Assembly: GCA_033819885.1 (NCBI GenBank)
Contig: JAQYUZ010000012.1
Location: forward strand, 62,001 to 126,000
Length of the DNA stretch: 64,000 bases
Direction: 5' to 3'
DNA from: Microbotryomycetes sp. JL201
Taxonomy: Eukaryota; Basidiomycota; Microbotryomycetes
The notes under the pieces were generated by a model. It saw only the letters and a program-made list of their open reading frames with translations, was not told the origin of the DNA and ran no database searches. Shown piece by piece: positions 39,237-52,180 of the stretch (the stretch's first letter is position 1; each line of letters starts with the position of its first letter). The position numbers were made by a program, and so were the translations under genes.

Positions 39237-40025
39237 TTACTTCTTGCCCATGGCCTGGCTCTTGATGACCTGTTGTGCACAAACAAACAAGCAGTCAGAT
39301 ACTGGTGTCTTGTTAAGCACATCTGTCAACGCGGCGCACCCTCTTGACAATCTTGGCCTCCTCGACCAAGAATGCGCGGACGATTCTGTCACGAACGCAG
39401 TTGGCGCATCGCGATCCGCCGTATGCACGCTGAACAGTCTTGACGCGCTTGGACACTTGAGCGTACTGGCGCGGTCGGAGTGCGGGGATCTGCGTGAAGA
39501 ATAACGAGTGCGCGTCGTGAGCCAACCGTGATGTCTCGCCCTCGAGTCCAGGTCAGATAACATACACCAGGGAGAGCAATGTGGCAGTCACCGCATTTGG
39601 GGGCAGTGCCAGCCTTCTTGACCTGGATGTAGCGGAGCTTGCCTCCTATTGAGCGGGATCACGCAAAGGCGGAAGCGCAAGTCAGCAACAGCGTTTCCAA
39701 CATCGAAACAGGCGCTGTAGTTGATCCGCTAGGTGGAGGCTGCTATGCGCTGTCTGTCGAGTGGCACACATCGGAAGATGTCGACTGCCATCGAATGCCG
39801 GACACCGTCGTAGTCGAGCACGAGGCACAACGTTCAGTCGCAATCATTCGAAGCGATGTATGTGACGTGTCCAGATGACCTTTCATGGCATGCCTCGCCG
39901 TCTGGAGCCGATCGCAGAAACCTCGAATCAAGCCTGGCGCGCGTACCTGGTGTCTTGATGACCCTTCGGCCGTTGGACTTGGTGTTGTAGCTCTTGCGAG
40001 TTCGGAGAGTCACTCGTTGAGCCAT
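39237..40025 (-). CDS. RPL34: 60S ribosomal protein eL34
   Basis: Four exons on the minus strand: 40025-39947, 39645-39566, 39489-39340, 39269-39237; 113 residues. The sequence follows eL34 closely: [72 protein letters not shown], ending KSQAMGKK. The CxxC ... CxxC zinc-ribbon cysteines are present. It is a structural protein of the large subunit. The first intron (39646-39946, 301 nt) is the longest intron in the window; I saw no clear C/D or H/ACA snoRNA boxes in it. Confidence 0.95.
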
Positions 40026-40443
40026 TGGTGGAGTCTAGGTAAGGCGGATAGTGTAGAAAACGAGGCGCGAACGAGTTTTGTCGAGCGGTCGGAGAGGTAC
40101 GATGGCACACAGGCACGGTTCAATCAAGGAAGTTCGGACTTGTCAGCATACGTATAGACGCTTTGAGAGCATCGGCTTACAAGTTGGCGGGTTACACGAA
40201 GGATAAACGGCGACGCTGCCGACGGCGAACACACGAGCGGATAAACAGGAGGTCTCTGTCTTGCATCTAGAAGTGAAAAGTCGCCAAACATTACTCTGTC
40301 GAGCATCACACATTGCAAATGGAAGGTCACACATATTGATGCTGCAAATGTTCCTAGTGGCAATCGCACTCAGAGCAAAGATGCCACATGGCACCTTAGC
40401 ATGCAATATTGTACAGGTAGAATGCAAAGCTTCAACATGAGTC
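40026..40443. other. intergenic stretch RPL34 upstream / KRR1 downstream
   Basis: 418 nt between the RPL34 start and the KRR1 stop, both on the minus strand. It should contain the KRR1 3' end and the RPL34 promoter; no other feature seen. Confidence 0.5.
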
Positions 40444-42208
<1,765 letters not shown>

Positions 42209-42398
42209 TCAAAGCTCAAAAGAACACGACAAGAGGGTCATTACGGGTCATTACATCACAGCACAGATACACGCAAACAAAAGGAGAAGCTAAAATACTG
42301 ACTAAGAAGGGCCTCTCCCCATCCGCCTACATACACATGCGGCAAATCCACAGCAGTCGCCACCTGCAACCGTGGTACAACAATGGCCTGCGCGCGCA

Positions 42399-44170
42399 TC
42401 AAAACCGTTTTGGTTTGCTGTCATAGTTATCAATGGCCGGAGGCGAAGCCGGCTTGCCATTGTGAGTGACATAGTCGATCGCCCGAGCCGGAGCCGTCAC
42501 GGGCAACAACAACCAAAAGAAGGGACCGCGGCTCGCCTGGCCAATTGCGTGCTTCATAACGTTGAGCAACTGAGCAAGCGGTGATGCAAGAGCCTGCTCG
42601 TGCTGGAACCGCAAATCTTCGATGACGACTCGAGCGTCTTGAAGCTCGCGGGAGGTTTCTAACAGCCTGCTATCGAGTCGAGCAAATCGTTCCTCGGACG
42701 TCAGGCGCAATACTTCCTCTTTGCGATCGAACCTGGGGATGAGAACAACAAGTTGAGCACACACCGCGCACAGGCGGACAGAGACGTCTGGTTCACCTTC
42801 TGACAGCCTTCGACAGCTGCGTCAGCGGCACATCGACGCCATCACGTAGCGTCCGGACATCATCTTTCGTTGCGAAGGCGCGTGTCAATTGAGACAAGTC
42901 CTTTTCTAGCGCCTCGACCCTCCGCCGCAACAGATGTACTTCCGAGTTGGGATACCACACTTGCCTGAAAGTCGAGAGGCAAACGTTAGACAGGTGGATT
43001 GGCCGCGGCACTGTAATGTCTTGAGCCTTACTCTTGATGATACAGAGAATCTTTGAGGAATAATCAAGTGAGTGCTTGAGCGCAGACCGCTCCAAGTTTG
43101 GCGCACTCACTGTTCTTGACAAGCTTGGCAAAGTGCATTGTCGGTTTGACGGCCGTCGCAATGGCGAACAACGAGATTATGGACCGATTAATGTACCTGT
43201 CTGGATCAGACAGTAGTTGTCGCACGTACACGAGCAGGTACGAGCCTGCGGCCGGCACAAGCATGGTTGCGAGCAGCGAAGTCAGTTCTGCTCGACGGAG
43301 CACTCTGATTGATTGGTCTCGTTTCGCAGCTTGTTCAGGGTCGTAACCTTCTTCTCCCGGTTTCGGTTCGGTCCCGGCCAGCACGAGTCGGCCATGTGAG
43401 GCGTAGTATATATCCCACGGCACTGTCATGGCAATCGCTGCGTCAGCATCATCGCCGACGCCTGCCAGCAAACAGAGACAGCGTACCTTTGATGAGATGA
43501 TAGAGATAGAAGCACGCGAGGATGAGAATGATGGCGTCGCTCCAGTTCTCGGCTCGCCTGTCGAAAGAAGTCTTCAGTAGCGCGCCAGTCTCGGGTGGAT
43601 TTGGCGCACTCACCCGTGCACGATGGCGCCCAAAGGGGGTAGTGCGACGAGAAGCAAAGGCAAGTTGTGCATGCTGCTCCGTTGCTCGGCTGAGTGATGC
43701 AACTGTGCCAATGTGGCGAAAATGTCGATTCAGAGATCTCGTTCTCATGATCGGCAGCGCGTACTGACCCTCCATTCCTCATCCGTGTGATACATCTCTG
43801 GCGAGCGTGGGGGTTGTAGCGGTGTGCGTGCCATGTAGTCGTTAGCCGACCTTGTCGCCGGCGCCCCACCGCCTGCTGGCCCGTCCAGGTCGCTGTAACG
43901 CGTCTGACTGCGTCTGCGCGACGCTGACGCGCCAGGATTTCTCGGGTACGATCTTGAGCTCGACGACGAGTGCCTCTTCTGAGACAGCGGCCTGTTCGGA
44001 GGTAGCGATGGATCGACTTTGTCGTAGTCGCGCGACCGCGCTCCGCCCTCCGCATCAAAACCAGGCGAGGGCTTCGAGGACGACAAGAACGTGCTCGGCT
44101 CGGCATCAAAGTCGTCTGCATGCTCTGCTGGCGGCGTCGGTAGCGGACCTGCTGAGCCTGGCGCAGCCAT
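42399..44170 (-). CDS. uncharacterised multi-pass membrane protein with coiled coil
   Basis: Seven exons on the minus strand: 44170-43769, 43702-43614, 43557-43487, 43437-43111, 43050-43032, 42964-42797, 42732-42399; 469 residues. I do not recognise the family. A disordered Ser/Pro/Arg N-terminus of about 135 residues precedes hydrophobic helices (HNLPLLLVALPPLGAIV, DAIILILACFYLYHLI, ELTSLLATMLVPAAGSYLLV, then ISLFAIATAVKPTMHFAKLV). A coiled coil follows (HLLRRRVEALEKDLSQLTRA ... LLETSRELQDARVVIEDL), and the end carries another helix (GPFFWLLLPVTAPARAIDYV). It contains a 19-nt exon (43032-43050) and a 49-nt intron. Divergent, 162 nt from the next plus-strand gene. Confidence 0.72.
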
Positions 44171-44332
44171 CTCCGCACACTTGCGCGGGCGCGCGGGCGC
44201 GTCGAGCGAAACGCGTCTCGTGTAGCGAGTGCTGGTCGTTACCCTTTGAGCACGCTCGGGTCGCTAGTGTCGGGTGCGAAGCAGTGGTCTGACTGAGGCC
44301 TCGCGACGTTCGAGGCAGGTCCTGTCGAGTGA

Positions 44333-46486
44333 ATGGCCACAGTCGCGAGGCACGTGATTTCCAGTCTCCCACCGAACCCTGCGCTCAACATGGAGGCCGT
44401 GCTCGTGACGCGGAACACAAGCTCGGATGCACATGGAAACGCAACAACCTCAGACTTGCGCCTGACAGTCCAGCTTCCTGGTCAGTTGCATCTCCAATAC
44501 GACATCGACTGGTCCGCAAACTGTTTTTTGTTCGTGCTGATGACGACATGGCCTCTAGACGCTGCCGTGCAGGCGTCGCGACAAGTCAAACAGCTGTCAG
44601 TGGGTTTGTTGGCGTGGTAGTGCTTCCCAAGCGAGCTGACGCCCCGCACGAGCATCCAGGCCCGAGACAGAATGGCCCGGCTCGTCAACTGCTGGATTGC
44701 ACCCAGACGTCGCCGAGGGTCGCAACACGCCAGTCGACTTGCAAGTGGACAAATTTCTCGTGCTTCAGCGGCCCTGACCGAGGGCTGACATCAGTTGTGG
44801 CGACAAGACAGGTCCGTCAAGACTCATGTGCTCGCCCGTTTCTCAGCCTTCGGTGCAGACGACACGAACGAGTTTGCGACGTTCGTTCAAGGCAAAGAAG
44901 TGTTCTTGGATAATACACAGGTGCGTTGCAACCGCTGGCTGCTTTGACGCGTCTCTGAATTGCGGTCGACTAGCTTCGAGATAGCCTAGAGGAAGACATG
45001 CGGTCATTCGCAGAGCGCAGTGACCATACCGAAGTAAGATGATCTTCATTCCATGAGCTGCGCTCCTGTAACAAGTATTTCGCAGGGTTTCATGTTATCT
45101 ACGAGCATCTCGGACGGTTTTGGCGGGTTGTCGTCTGGCTTTATCGAGCAATTGCGAGATGAGCATGCAAAAGCCTGCCTGTTTACGACGGCCATGTTAA
45201 AGGACGCGCATGGCTGGAAACGGCATGACACAGAGGTAAACATTGGCAGCTTCCATCTGATTTCGGGAGGGCTGATTGTCGAGTATCCGCAGCGCTCCCA
45301 GACGCAGAGAACACTGAACGCGGCTCTTTCGTTGCATACTTTGGAGGAGTTCTCCACCATGTTGCTGCCTGTGCAGCCTCCTGCAGAATGGCAAGACGCG
45401 GCCGGCTGGACTAGATACCTCCGGCAGGATGTGAGAAACGAGAGACTCAGGAGAAAGGCGCAATTCTTGCTGAGTTGCCTTCCCCTTCTCAGATCGATCG
45501 ACGCGAGTCGTACTCATATGTGCTCAATGCCCAGCTGCAGAGCATGAATACGGAATTGAGGTGGGTTTGAGTATCGGACATCAAAGCAGGCCGCCCTCTC
45601 TGATACTAATGCTACAGGGAGCCCGGTGTGCTTGATCAGGTCGTGTCTCAGTTGAACTGGCGAGGAGACAACAAAATTGCGCATCTCGCAGGGTCGACTC
45701 CAATGCTTCCGCCGCACCATCTCGAAGGACTTGTCGGTCAACGAGCGCTGTTGGAGTCAATCAAAGATTTTTCGCTGCTCGGTCAATCCTCAGGCCGGCC
45801 ACGTAAGGAAGGGCGGTCAGTGCCGTATGCTCAATACGCCGTCGTTCGGGGTTTCGACGATGACGATGTTCAGAAGCTCGGCCCGGTTCTCGAGGCGTCA
45901 ACACCACTCAAGGAGCCTTTATCGACATGGTAAGGATGCTCCGTGTTATCCTGCGAGCACGACTAACTCTGGAACGTGCCATGACAGGGTCTGCCTTCCG
46001 CAGCCATATCCGATATTGAAAGCGGCGCCACCAGTCTTCCGGTCGCTCTTGCCAAATGGCAGGCCCCTCGACCTGAAGCCGCCTCCAAATACAGACGTGA
46101 CCTCTCGATCGGCAATGTTCGGCTTACCCGACCCTCTGTTTCTACACACGCAATCGACGTACTACGTTCAGCCGGAATCAGTCCCGGTATTGACCATGTT
46201 GTCGACAACGCCTGATGCTCGACACTACCTCCGACATTTGTCCGACTCGTTGAAAGAGTTGGTGAGGACTCGTTCTCGGTTGCTGTACGAGTACGAGGAC
46301 GGCGAGCACGGGATAGGCAGGGATGGCGTCCGAGAAATACAGGAACGATTAGAGACGTTGGCAGACACTTACAGTAGTGGCGCCACAGGTGGTGACAATG
46401 CCGAAGAGGAGGACAGAGATGTGGACGAGGATTGGTCGGCGACCGAGCAGCGCGACGAGCTCGAAGACGAGCTCATGGCTGATTAA
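44333..46486 (+). CDS. DML1: Dml1/Misato-like protein, N-terminal exons uncertain
   Basis: Well-supported exons: 44812-44920, 44974-45033, 45086-45430, 45493-45560, 45618-45929, 45988-46486. They give the Misato middle and C-terminal region: SLEEDMRSFAERSDH joined to GFMLSTSISDGFGGLSSGFI, the conserved 'ECDxxQGF ... DGFxG' block, then SQTQRTLNAALSLHTLEEFS, VVSQLNWRGDNKIAHLAGS and LPQPYPILKAAPPVFRS. Dml1 is a tubulin/FtsZ-related protein needed for mitochondrial distribution. Upstream, 44333-44616 and 44660-44770 are open and protein-like (PGQLHLQYDIDWSANCFLF; NTPVDLQVDKFLVLQR) but do not resemble the usual Misato N-terminus. They could be diverged first exons, via a GC donor at 44771, or a separate gene ending at 44777. 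Confidence 0.7.
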
Positions 46487-46553
46487 CGATTGTTGTATTC
46501 CTCAACAAAGTATAGCGTACAAGCTCATCGCATCCACTGCCCCGTGCGCCCCT

Positions 46554-46986
46554 TCAGAGAGACCTGCACGCTCTCAGCTCTCGCCTCATCTCGAGCTCTC
46601 GCTCAACTCCTCTCTGCGCTTCCAGAATGTGTCTCGCCCTCGCGACGGCATCGCTAAAGCGCTCCTGTCTATCAATGCCCCGAGCAAGACGGCGTTCGTC
46701 GTCAATCTGTTGCTTGAGCTGCCGAGCCTCTTCCAAAGCTCGGGCTCGTTCGGTCGTGCTCAAACTGGTCAAAGATGCTGTTACAGGCTTGTTGTCAACT
46801 CAGAGCTCAACGGCGCGGTTCGAGCATCAACGCACATCTGAGCTCGGCATTGCGCAACAACAACCTCAACTCTTGCTCCCGCAGATTGATAGCGCTTTCG
46901 TTCGACAGAGACGTGGACCTGAGCTCAGGCTCAGCGGCTTGGGTATGGCGAGAAGGAATGCCAGGGGGAGTGGCGATATAGTCCAT
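46554..46986 (-). CDS. short coiled-coil protein, unknown
   Basis: Two exons on the minus strand, 46986-46836 and 46777-46554; 124 residues. After a short start (MDYIATPPGIPSRHTQAAEP) almost the whole protein is a charged helix: INLREQELRLLLRNAEL, then TTERARALEEARQLKQQIDD and AVARARHILEAQRGVERELE. The intron 46778-46835 has a GTGCGT donor, a TTGAC branch and keeps the frame. No family is recognised; small coiled-coil subunits of larger complexes look like this. Its first 56 nt overlap, in another frame of the same strand, the end of the upstream gene model. Confidence 0.55.
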
Positions 46987-48000
46987 GGTGCTGGACCGGC
47001 GAGGTCGAGAAAAGAGACGATGTGGCAAACGCGAAGAAGGAGACAAGTACGGCATGAAACGTCGATGGAGACCTTTGAGACACTTGTTCAGCAATTGAAT
47101 GCTTGATGAGTGCGACACCGGTCTCACCAGGGTATTGCATCCATGACGAGCGGTAAGCGGCAGGAAAGAGTTCGCGGGAGAGCGTTAGGTTTCTGAGATA
47201 GCTCAGGTCTATCGGTGCCCAGTTTCAGGCATGAGCCACCGTCGTGGAAACTCGACCTGCAGCTTACCTCGTCCATGGAAGCTCCCATGTATCGATCCCC
47301 AGTACCCACCTGGCTGAATCCTCGTCAGCATTAGAAGATGAACGCTTCTCTCGCCTTACTTGACAGGCCAAGAGCGTCGCGCAGCGTTGTATTCATATTC
47401 TGGTACCTCCTTTGACGCTCGTCATCATGGAGCTGCTCCCATCGCAGACGTTCTTCCCACCAGCTCAGTCGTTCTGCCTCGTTCAGTGCAGTGTCAAGCT
47501 CTAGCCGACGCTGGTAATGCTGCGAAGTCTTCAGTCAACATGGACAAATCCCTCTCGGTTAGTTTTTCTCGACTGAGCAAACCTACCATCAAATCTGCCA
47601 GCGCCCAGTTGTCCGCTGACCACGATAATTCATCTCCCCAGGCCTCGTGCAATGGCATCTCAGGAGGAGCCCAGTGTGTCCTTAGAAACAGTTCCGCTTC
47701 GGGAAAGGGCACGCGACTATGGTCGTGAGTGTACATAGGTTCGCTCCAGTATGACCTAGGCACTCTTGCAAAATCGAGTGGTGAGCCGTAAATGGCGCCT
47801 GAAGGTGCATACTGCTCATCAACGAAGGCTCCTGGCATCGATACACCAGGGTAGAACGACTCTGTGTCATCATGACTCATGTCGAGACCGACGTCCGAGC
47901 ATTCTGGTGTGTAGAACAAGTCGCTTGATCCGCCACTTGAGTATACGTTGAAGAGGCCGTCGCCGTCTAGGCCGTAGTACGCTGTGGAGGTGCTTGCCAT
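46931..48000 (-). CDS. uncharacterised protein with helical middle region
   Basis: Four exons on the minus strand: 48000-47587, 47519-47365, 47309-47268, 47192-46931; 290 residues. The first 130 residues are Ser/Asp/Pro/Tyr-rich (STSTAYYGLDGDGLFNVYSS). The junction 47587/47519 leads into a strongly helical segment (LDTALNEAERLSWWEERLRW, HDDERQRRYQNMNTTLRDAL). The next exons read WVLGIDTWELPWTR, NLTLSRELFPAAYRSSWMQY and a hydrophobic stretch (FHAVLVSFFAFATSSLFST). I do not recognise it. The last exon is the weakest part; phase choices at 47365/47309 rest on which frame looks protein-like. Divergent from PPP4R2 with 249 nt between. Confidence 0.5.
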
Positions 48001-48249
48001 TCAGCTAGTCCTGGCCTGACGAACGTACGGCGTCTGCTGACCTTCGTCATGCGACGCCATGGAGGCTAGTGCCAGTGGCGACAGCACTTAGCGTTGCCCA
48101 ATTCGAATACCTGTGTTGGGAGCCAATCGCTACTCTCAACGTTTGAAAAGGAAGTTGATGGAAGAAGCACGTACTGACGTACGTCGGCCCCACACCGGTC
48201 GCCTAGGAGTCTAGGCGTCGGGTTACGCTCAGGCCTCGTCCGGAGCGCC
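48001..48249. promoter_or_regulatory. divergent promoter region upstream of PPP4R2
   Basis: 249 nt between opposite start codons. No motif recognised. Confidence 0.4.
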
Positions 48250-49517
48250 ATGAACGACGTCCAACTGAACGGCTGTCAGTACGACACGCTAGCTTCGTCG
48301 GTAGTAGCTGACTGCTTCTGATGACAGACACAGAGCCGGAGCTGCGGCTGTCGGACGGTTTCGTGTATGAACAGAGCAAGTCCGCACTAGACAATCCACG
48401 CGTTGACACGCACACTGACTCGACAGCCTTGTACAACAGCATATGATGAACTATTAGAACAGATTGCCACTACCAATCTAGTCGAGTGAGCGGCCCGACC
48501 GGCGTGGACAGCGTCGGGTACTAAGCAGCTTCCGATAGCGCCGACTGGCCCATCCTTCGAGACATGATCAAAGTCAAAATGACAGAAGTGAGGAAATATC
48601 ACGCTAGACTGATCTGCTGGCGCTTGCTCACACTTTCATGGGCCAGAACATTCGAGACTACCTCGCACTTGGACCGCCTTGGCCACTGGAACCTGACGAG
48701 GCCTGGAGGACGCGGGACGGTGCAAACGACGTCCTTGACTCGTTTTCAGGGCAAGTCGCTAGACCAGCTGTCGTTCTAGCCCGGATCGCTTTCGCTGACA
48801 CCTCGCCTCAGGCCACCCTTCACGATTCAAAGGTTGTGCGAGCTCGCATTGAAACCTCGCCAGCATTACACGTCGCTGTCAAAGTACATGCGCGCTCTCA
48901 ACAGGGTACTCAGCGTATCTTCTGAGCGGTCCGCATTCAACGAGGACGACAGCTCGGAGCCATTTGCAAGCACGTCAGCCGTCATGCTCGACAACTCGTC
49001 TGCGACTACTGCAAGCTCTGTTATCCAGTCCCCGATGATCGCCACCAGGAGACCGGCGGCCTCTCCGAATGGCGGTCCCTCGCATTCAAGCCCTTCCGTA
49101 GTGCCACTTCTGAGCCCAATCCCTTGGCTCAGCAGGCAGGGAAATGATGCAGAGGATACTCCGATGACGCCTCTGCATTTGAATGGCGTAGATGATGACG
49201 CAACAGGATCGACGAGCGGAGGCGAGACTAGTTGGGCGCCCCTCTCTACTGGGTCCGACACGGCACCGGATCGTACCGGCTTGCCTCAATCTGCGGACAC
49301 ACATACGCCCACAGGTGGACTTGTCGACGAGGTCGACCCGGGCAGCGGTGGCGCGGAAGTCATCGAACCAGTCGAGCTCTCCACCGCCGGCATGCGAGAA
49401 GGCAACATTGGTTCTCCAGGTGCGGAGTCGGCAAGTTTGAGAGAGAGATTCGTAAGGGCTAGCTCGCCGAAGACAGAGCGGCCATTGGATCCGGAGGCGA
49501 CTCAAGCGGCAAACTGA
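48250..49517 (+). CDS. protein phosphatase 4 regulatory subunit 2
   Basis: Six exons: 48250-48274, 48328-48357, 48440-48485, 48539-48587, 48647-48750, 48812-49517; 319 residues. The first five short exons assemble the PPP4R2 core: DAYDELLEQIATTNLV, DADWPILRDMIKVKM, YLALGPPWPLEPDE, then PPFTIQRLCELALKPRQHY and KYMRALNRVLSVSSE. The C-terminal 200 residues are disordered, Ser/Thr/Asp-rich, as in the family. PPP4R2 (yeast Psy4) guides PP4 to targets such as phospho-H2A after DNA damage. The intron 48751-48811 has a GC donor (GG|GCAAGT). The intron before exon 4 has a TACTAAG branch site. Confidence 0.88.
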
Positions 49518-49609
49518 CCGTGCGACGAGATTTGCTATACCCAATCTCCAGATTTGGCTACATGTTGTAAGAAATCACTGCGCTGCACTCTGCAGGATCA
49601 TGGTCATCT

Positions 49610-52143
49610 ATGCGGATGGCTTGCCAGTCTTTTAACTTCCGGCCACATGTTTCTGGCGCAATGGAGGAAGTTAAGCGGTACATCGCGGCTCGAGGTCTGA
49701 TCGAGGCTTTTGATCAGAACGCTGGACTTGCGCAGCTGCGCGATGGATTTCTTGAGCAGCATCTTCGCGATCGACCGGTGGCACAAGCCGATTCGACCAG
49801 ATTCTGGGACGACAGACGCTTCCAACAATACGAGAACTGGAACGAGAGTGCCGGACTAGGTGCAAAATTGGTGATCACGCGAGAGCAGCGCCAGCGGCTC
49901 AGGGCAGAGTACTTGCGATCTCGAACTAGAGAGGTGGACGTGCTTGCAGACGATGAGTGGTGGCGGCACGGTGAGACCGTCATACTGAAAGTGTTGTCTG
50001 TACCGACACTTACCTGTCGCGTTGACAACTAGACGTGTATTGGCCGGCGTGGCGAGATCCCGTCATGGTCCCGCAAGCACGCTCGAACGCCACAATGCTG
50101 CGAGAAAGGCGTTCAACGTCATCTGATTTGATAGACAGACTTTTGCTGCCAGCTGACAGACAAAATGAAGTGCGTCTGGGCAGCACGCCACCGCTGGATA
50201 AGCTTCTGTAAGCGCAGCCTGCTCAATCTATCGATTCGGAAACTGATCAGAAGTGAGTCAGGAAGCTCAACCTCGTCGGCTCGCAGCATGACTGGCAGCT
50301 GTTCAAAGAAGAACGGCAGAGAGTGAGGGCACTTGGATTCTCAGCTATGGGCCCTGCCAAAGCCTTCGCAACACGTCTTGCTGAAGGTCTCGAGCAGCTC
50401 AAGGTGTGCCCAGCGCAATTTCCGACCCCGATACCAATACTGAGCTCCGTGAGCAGACTCCAGCTGACATTCCCAGCTTGCCGCCCAGTCCCCGCTGGGA
50501 CAAGCATTTGGATAGCGGACTGTCAGATACGCGCCCTGCAAAAGTGGAGTCACAGCTCTCAGTCGCGTTTGCAACTATTTCATCTTCATCGACTCCCGAC
50601 AGCTCTCCGACCGGCAGGCTTGCTGTGCTCGAGCCAAAGCCACCGACACAAGGCACCGGTGGCACCATGAAAGTCATCCCCACGCATGAGGACCTCAGGC
50701 GGCATCGGCGTCGAGATTTTGAAAATTCAGCAGCAGAAGACGTTATTCCTTCGAAGCAGTCCCGCCTCGCCTCCTTTGCAGACCTTGCACGGAATCCCAT
50801 CCAGCTACAGCACGACCAGTCTGATATCAACGTTGTTCCTTGTCGCAACAGCTCAGATACGGCTCTTCCTGGAACCTTTACCGCAGAGCCCGATCAGGAA
50901 GCGAATGGAGATTCAGCAGCACACAAACAGCCGAACCAAGATGAAGAGCTTGGCACCCAATGGCGACATCAAACGGCAACAAAATCTTTCTGGGACCGAC
51001 GCAAACTTGAAGACGTTCGAAAAGGCCGTGCAGAGTCTCTTTTGCCAAAGCCGCAAGCGGTACGGCGGGACGCGATGGCCGACTTTCTCGCATCGCGGGG
51101 CATTCACATCCCCCTTCCGGATGACAATCCACTACCGCCGGCTCCTAGGCATGAGATCTGGCTACCACCGCCACAAAGAACTCGTCCGCCTCTCGATACA
51201 CTCGGTTTCCGGGAGCCTGACTTCCTGAATTCGGCTACCTTCTCGAGTCCTCATCATTATACGATCATTTCGTATCCTTCAATGCTCGAGAAACCCGCTC
51301 ATAGCAAAGCACTTGCCGCACTTGGATTTAGACTCGTTGAAAGGTCGAGCATTGCTACTCAGCCCGACTTGATCATCGATGCAACATCGTGTGTGTGGTT
51401 TGTGCCCCTCCCTTACCTGCCTGGGCGCGCCTTCAAAGCGGAAGAAGTCCAAGGCGTCCTCAACCGGGAGGCGATGCCGCTCGAGGCAGTGTTCACTTCA
51501 TTGACGAGACTCAAGAGTCGGTTCGACCATGTGCTGTTGGTGCTGGAAGAAGGCGTGTGGACCACCATTCGAACAAACCAAACAAGCAAGTTTGCTTACA
51601 CACGGCCGATCTTGCTGGCCCTGAAACAGCTGTCAGAAGCTTTGGCTCGTCATCCTGACATAGCTGTGAAAATTGACGTGGTTTTTTCCGAGTCTCCGGC
51701 ACAGTCCTCAGAGCTGGTAGCAAGGTCTCTTTGGAGCAATTCTTCAACAACCCGACAGTCGAATGGCACCTATGTCTCGGACGATCCCACTGATGTCAGT
51801 CACGCGTACACTGATTTAGCAGATCGCCAATAACCTCAGTACTCCAGGAAGAGGAATTTCTCGTACGGCATTTCAAGATGAACGAGATGGCGGCATGCAT
51901 CGTGCTTAGCCAGTGCGAGTTGCAAACGTTTCTCGAAATGCACCCGGACGACCGCAGCGCGCGATTTGGTCAAACGTGCGGTCACATCATTGCAAGTTGA
52001 TCAACAGACTCATCCCGAGGACTCTTACTGACTGCTTATTCCAGCAGTCTCATGATGCCTCGGCAGTCGAAGGAGCTGGCGCCAGAAACGACCAAGAGGT
52101 CTCGAGCGACATTTTCGATTGGCCTAGGTACGATATAGACTGA
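49610..52143 (+). CDS. XPF-family-like protein with C-terminal helix-hairpin-helix (Zip2/SHOC1 candidate)
   Basis: Six exons: 49610-49970, 50033-50207, 50262-50403, 50457-51794, 51848-51991, 52045-52143; 752 residues. N-terminal helical segments (YIAARGLIEAFDQNAGLAQL) and a long disordered middle precede an alpha/beta domain: LAALGFRLVERSSIATQPDL, LIIDATSCVWFVPLPYLPG, SLTRLKSRFDHVLLVLEEGV, RPILLALKQLSEALARHPDI, VKIDVVFSESPAQSSELVAR. A helix-hairpin-helix-like end follows (EEEFLVRHFKMNEMAACIVL, ELQTFLEMHPDDRSARFG). An XPF-like fold without an obvious ERKxxxD nuclease motif, followed by HhH, is the plan of the meiotic Zip2/SHOC1 proteins. The assignment is by architecture, not sequence identity. 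Intron 51992-52044 has a GC donor (GCAAGT). Confidence 0.65.
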
Positions 52144-52180
52144 GAACAACATGCAATGCAAAACATCAAAGCCGTCGTGT

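Noticed and set aside
48834-49007. Serine-rich PPP4R2 tail and other low-complexity regions considered as tandem repeats.
   Set aside because: No repeating unit is seen, only biased composition.
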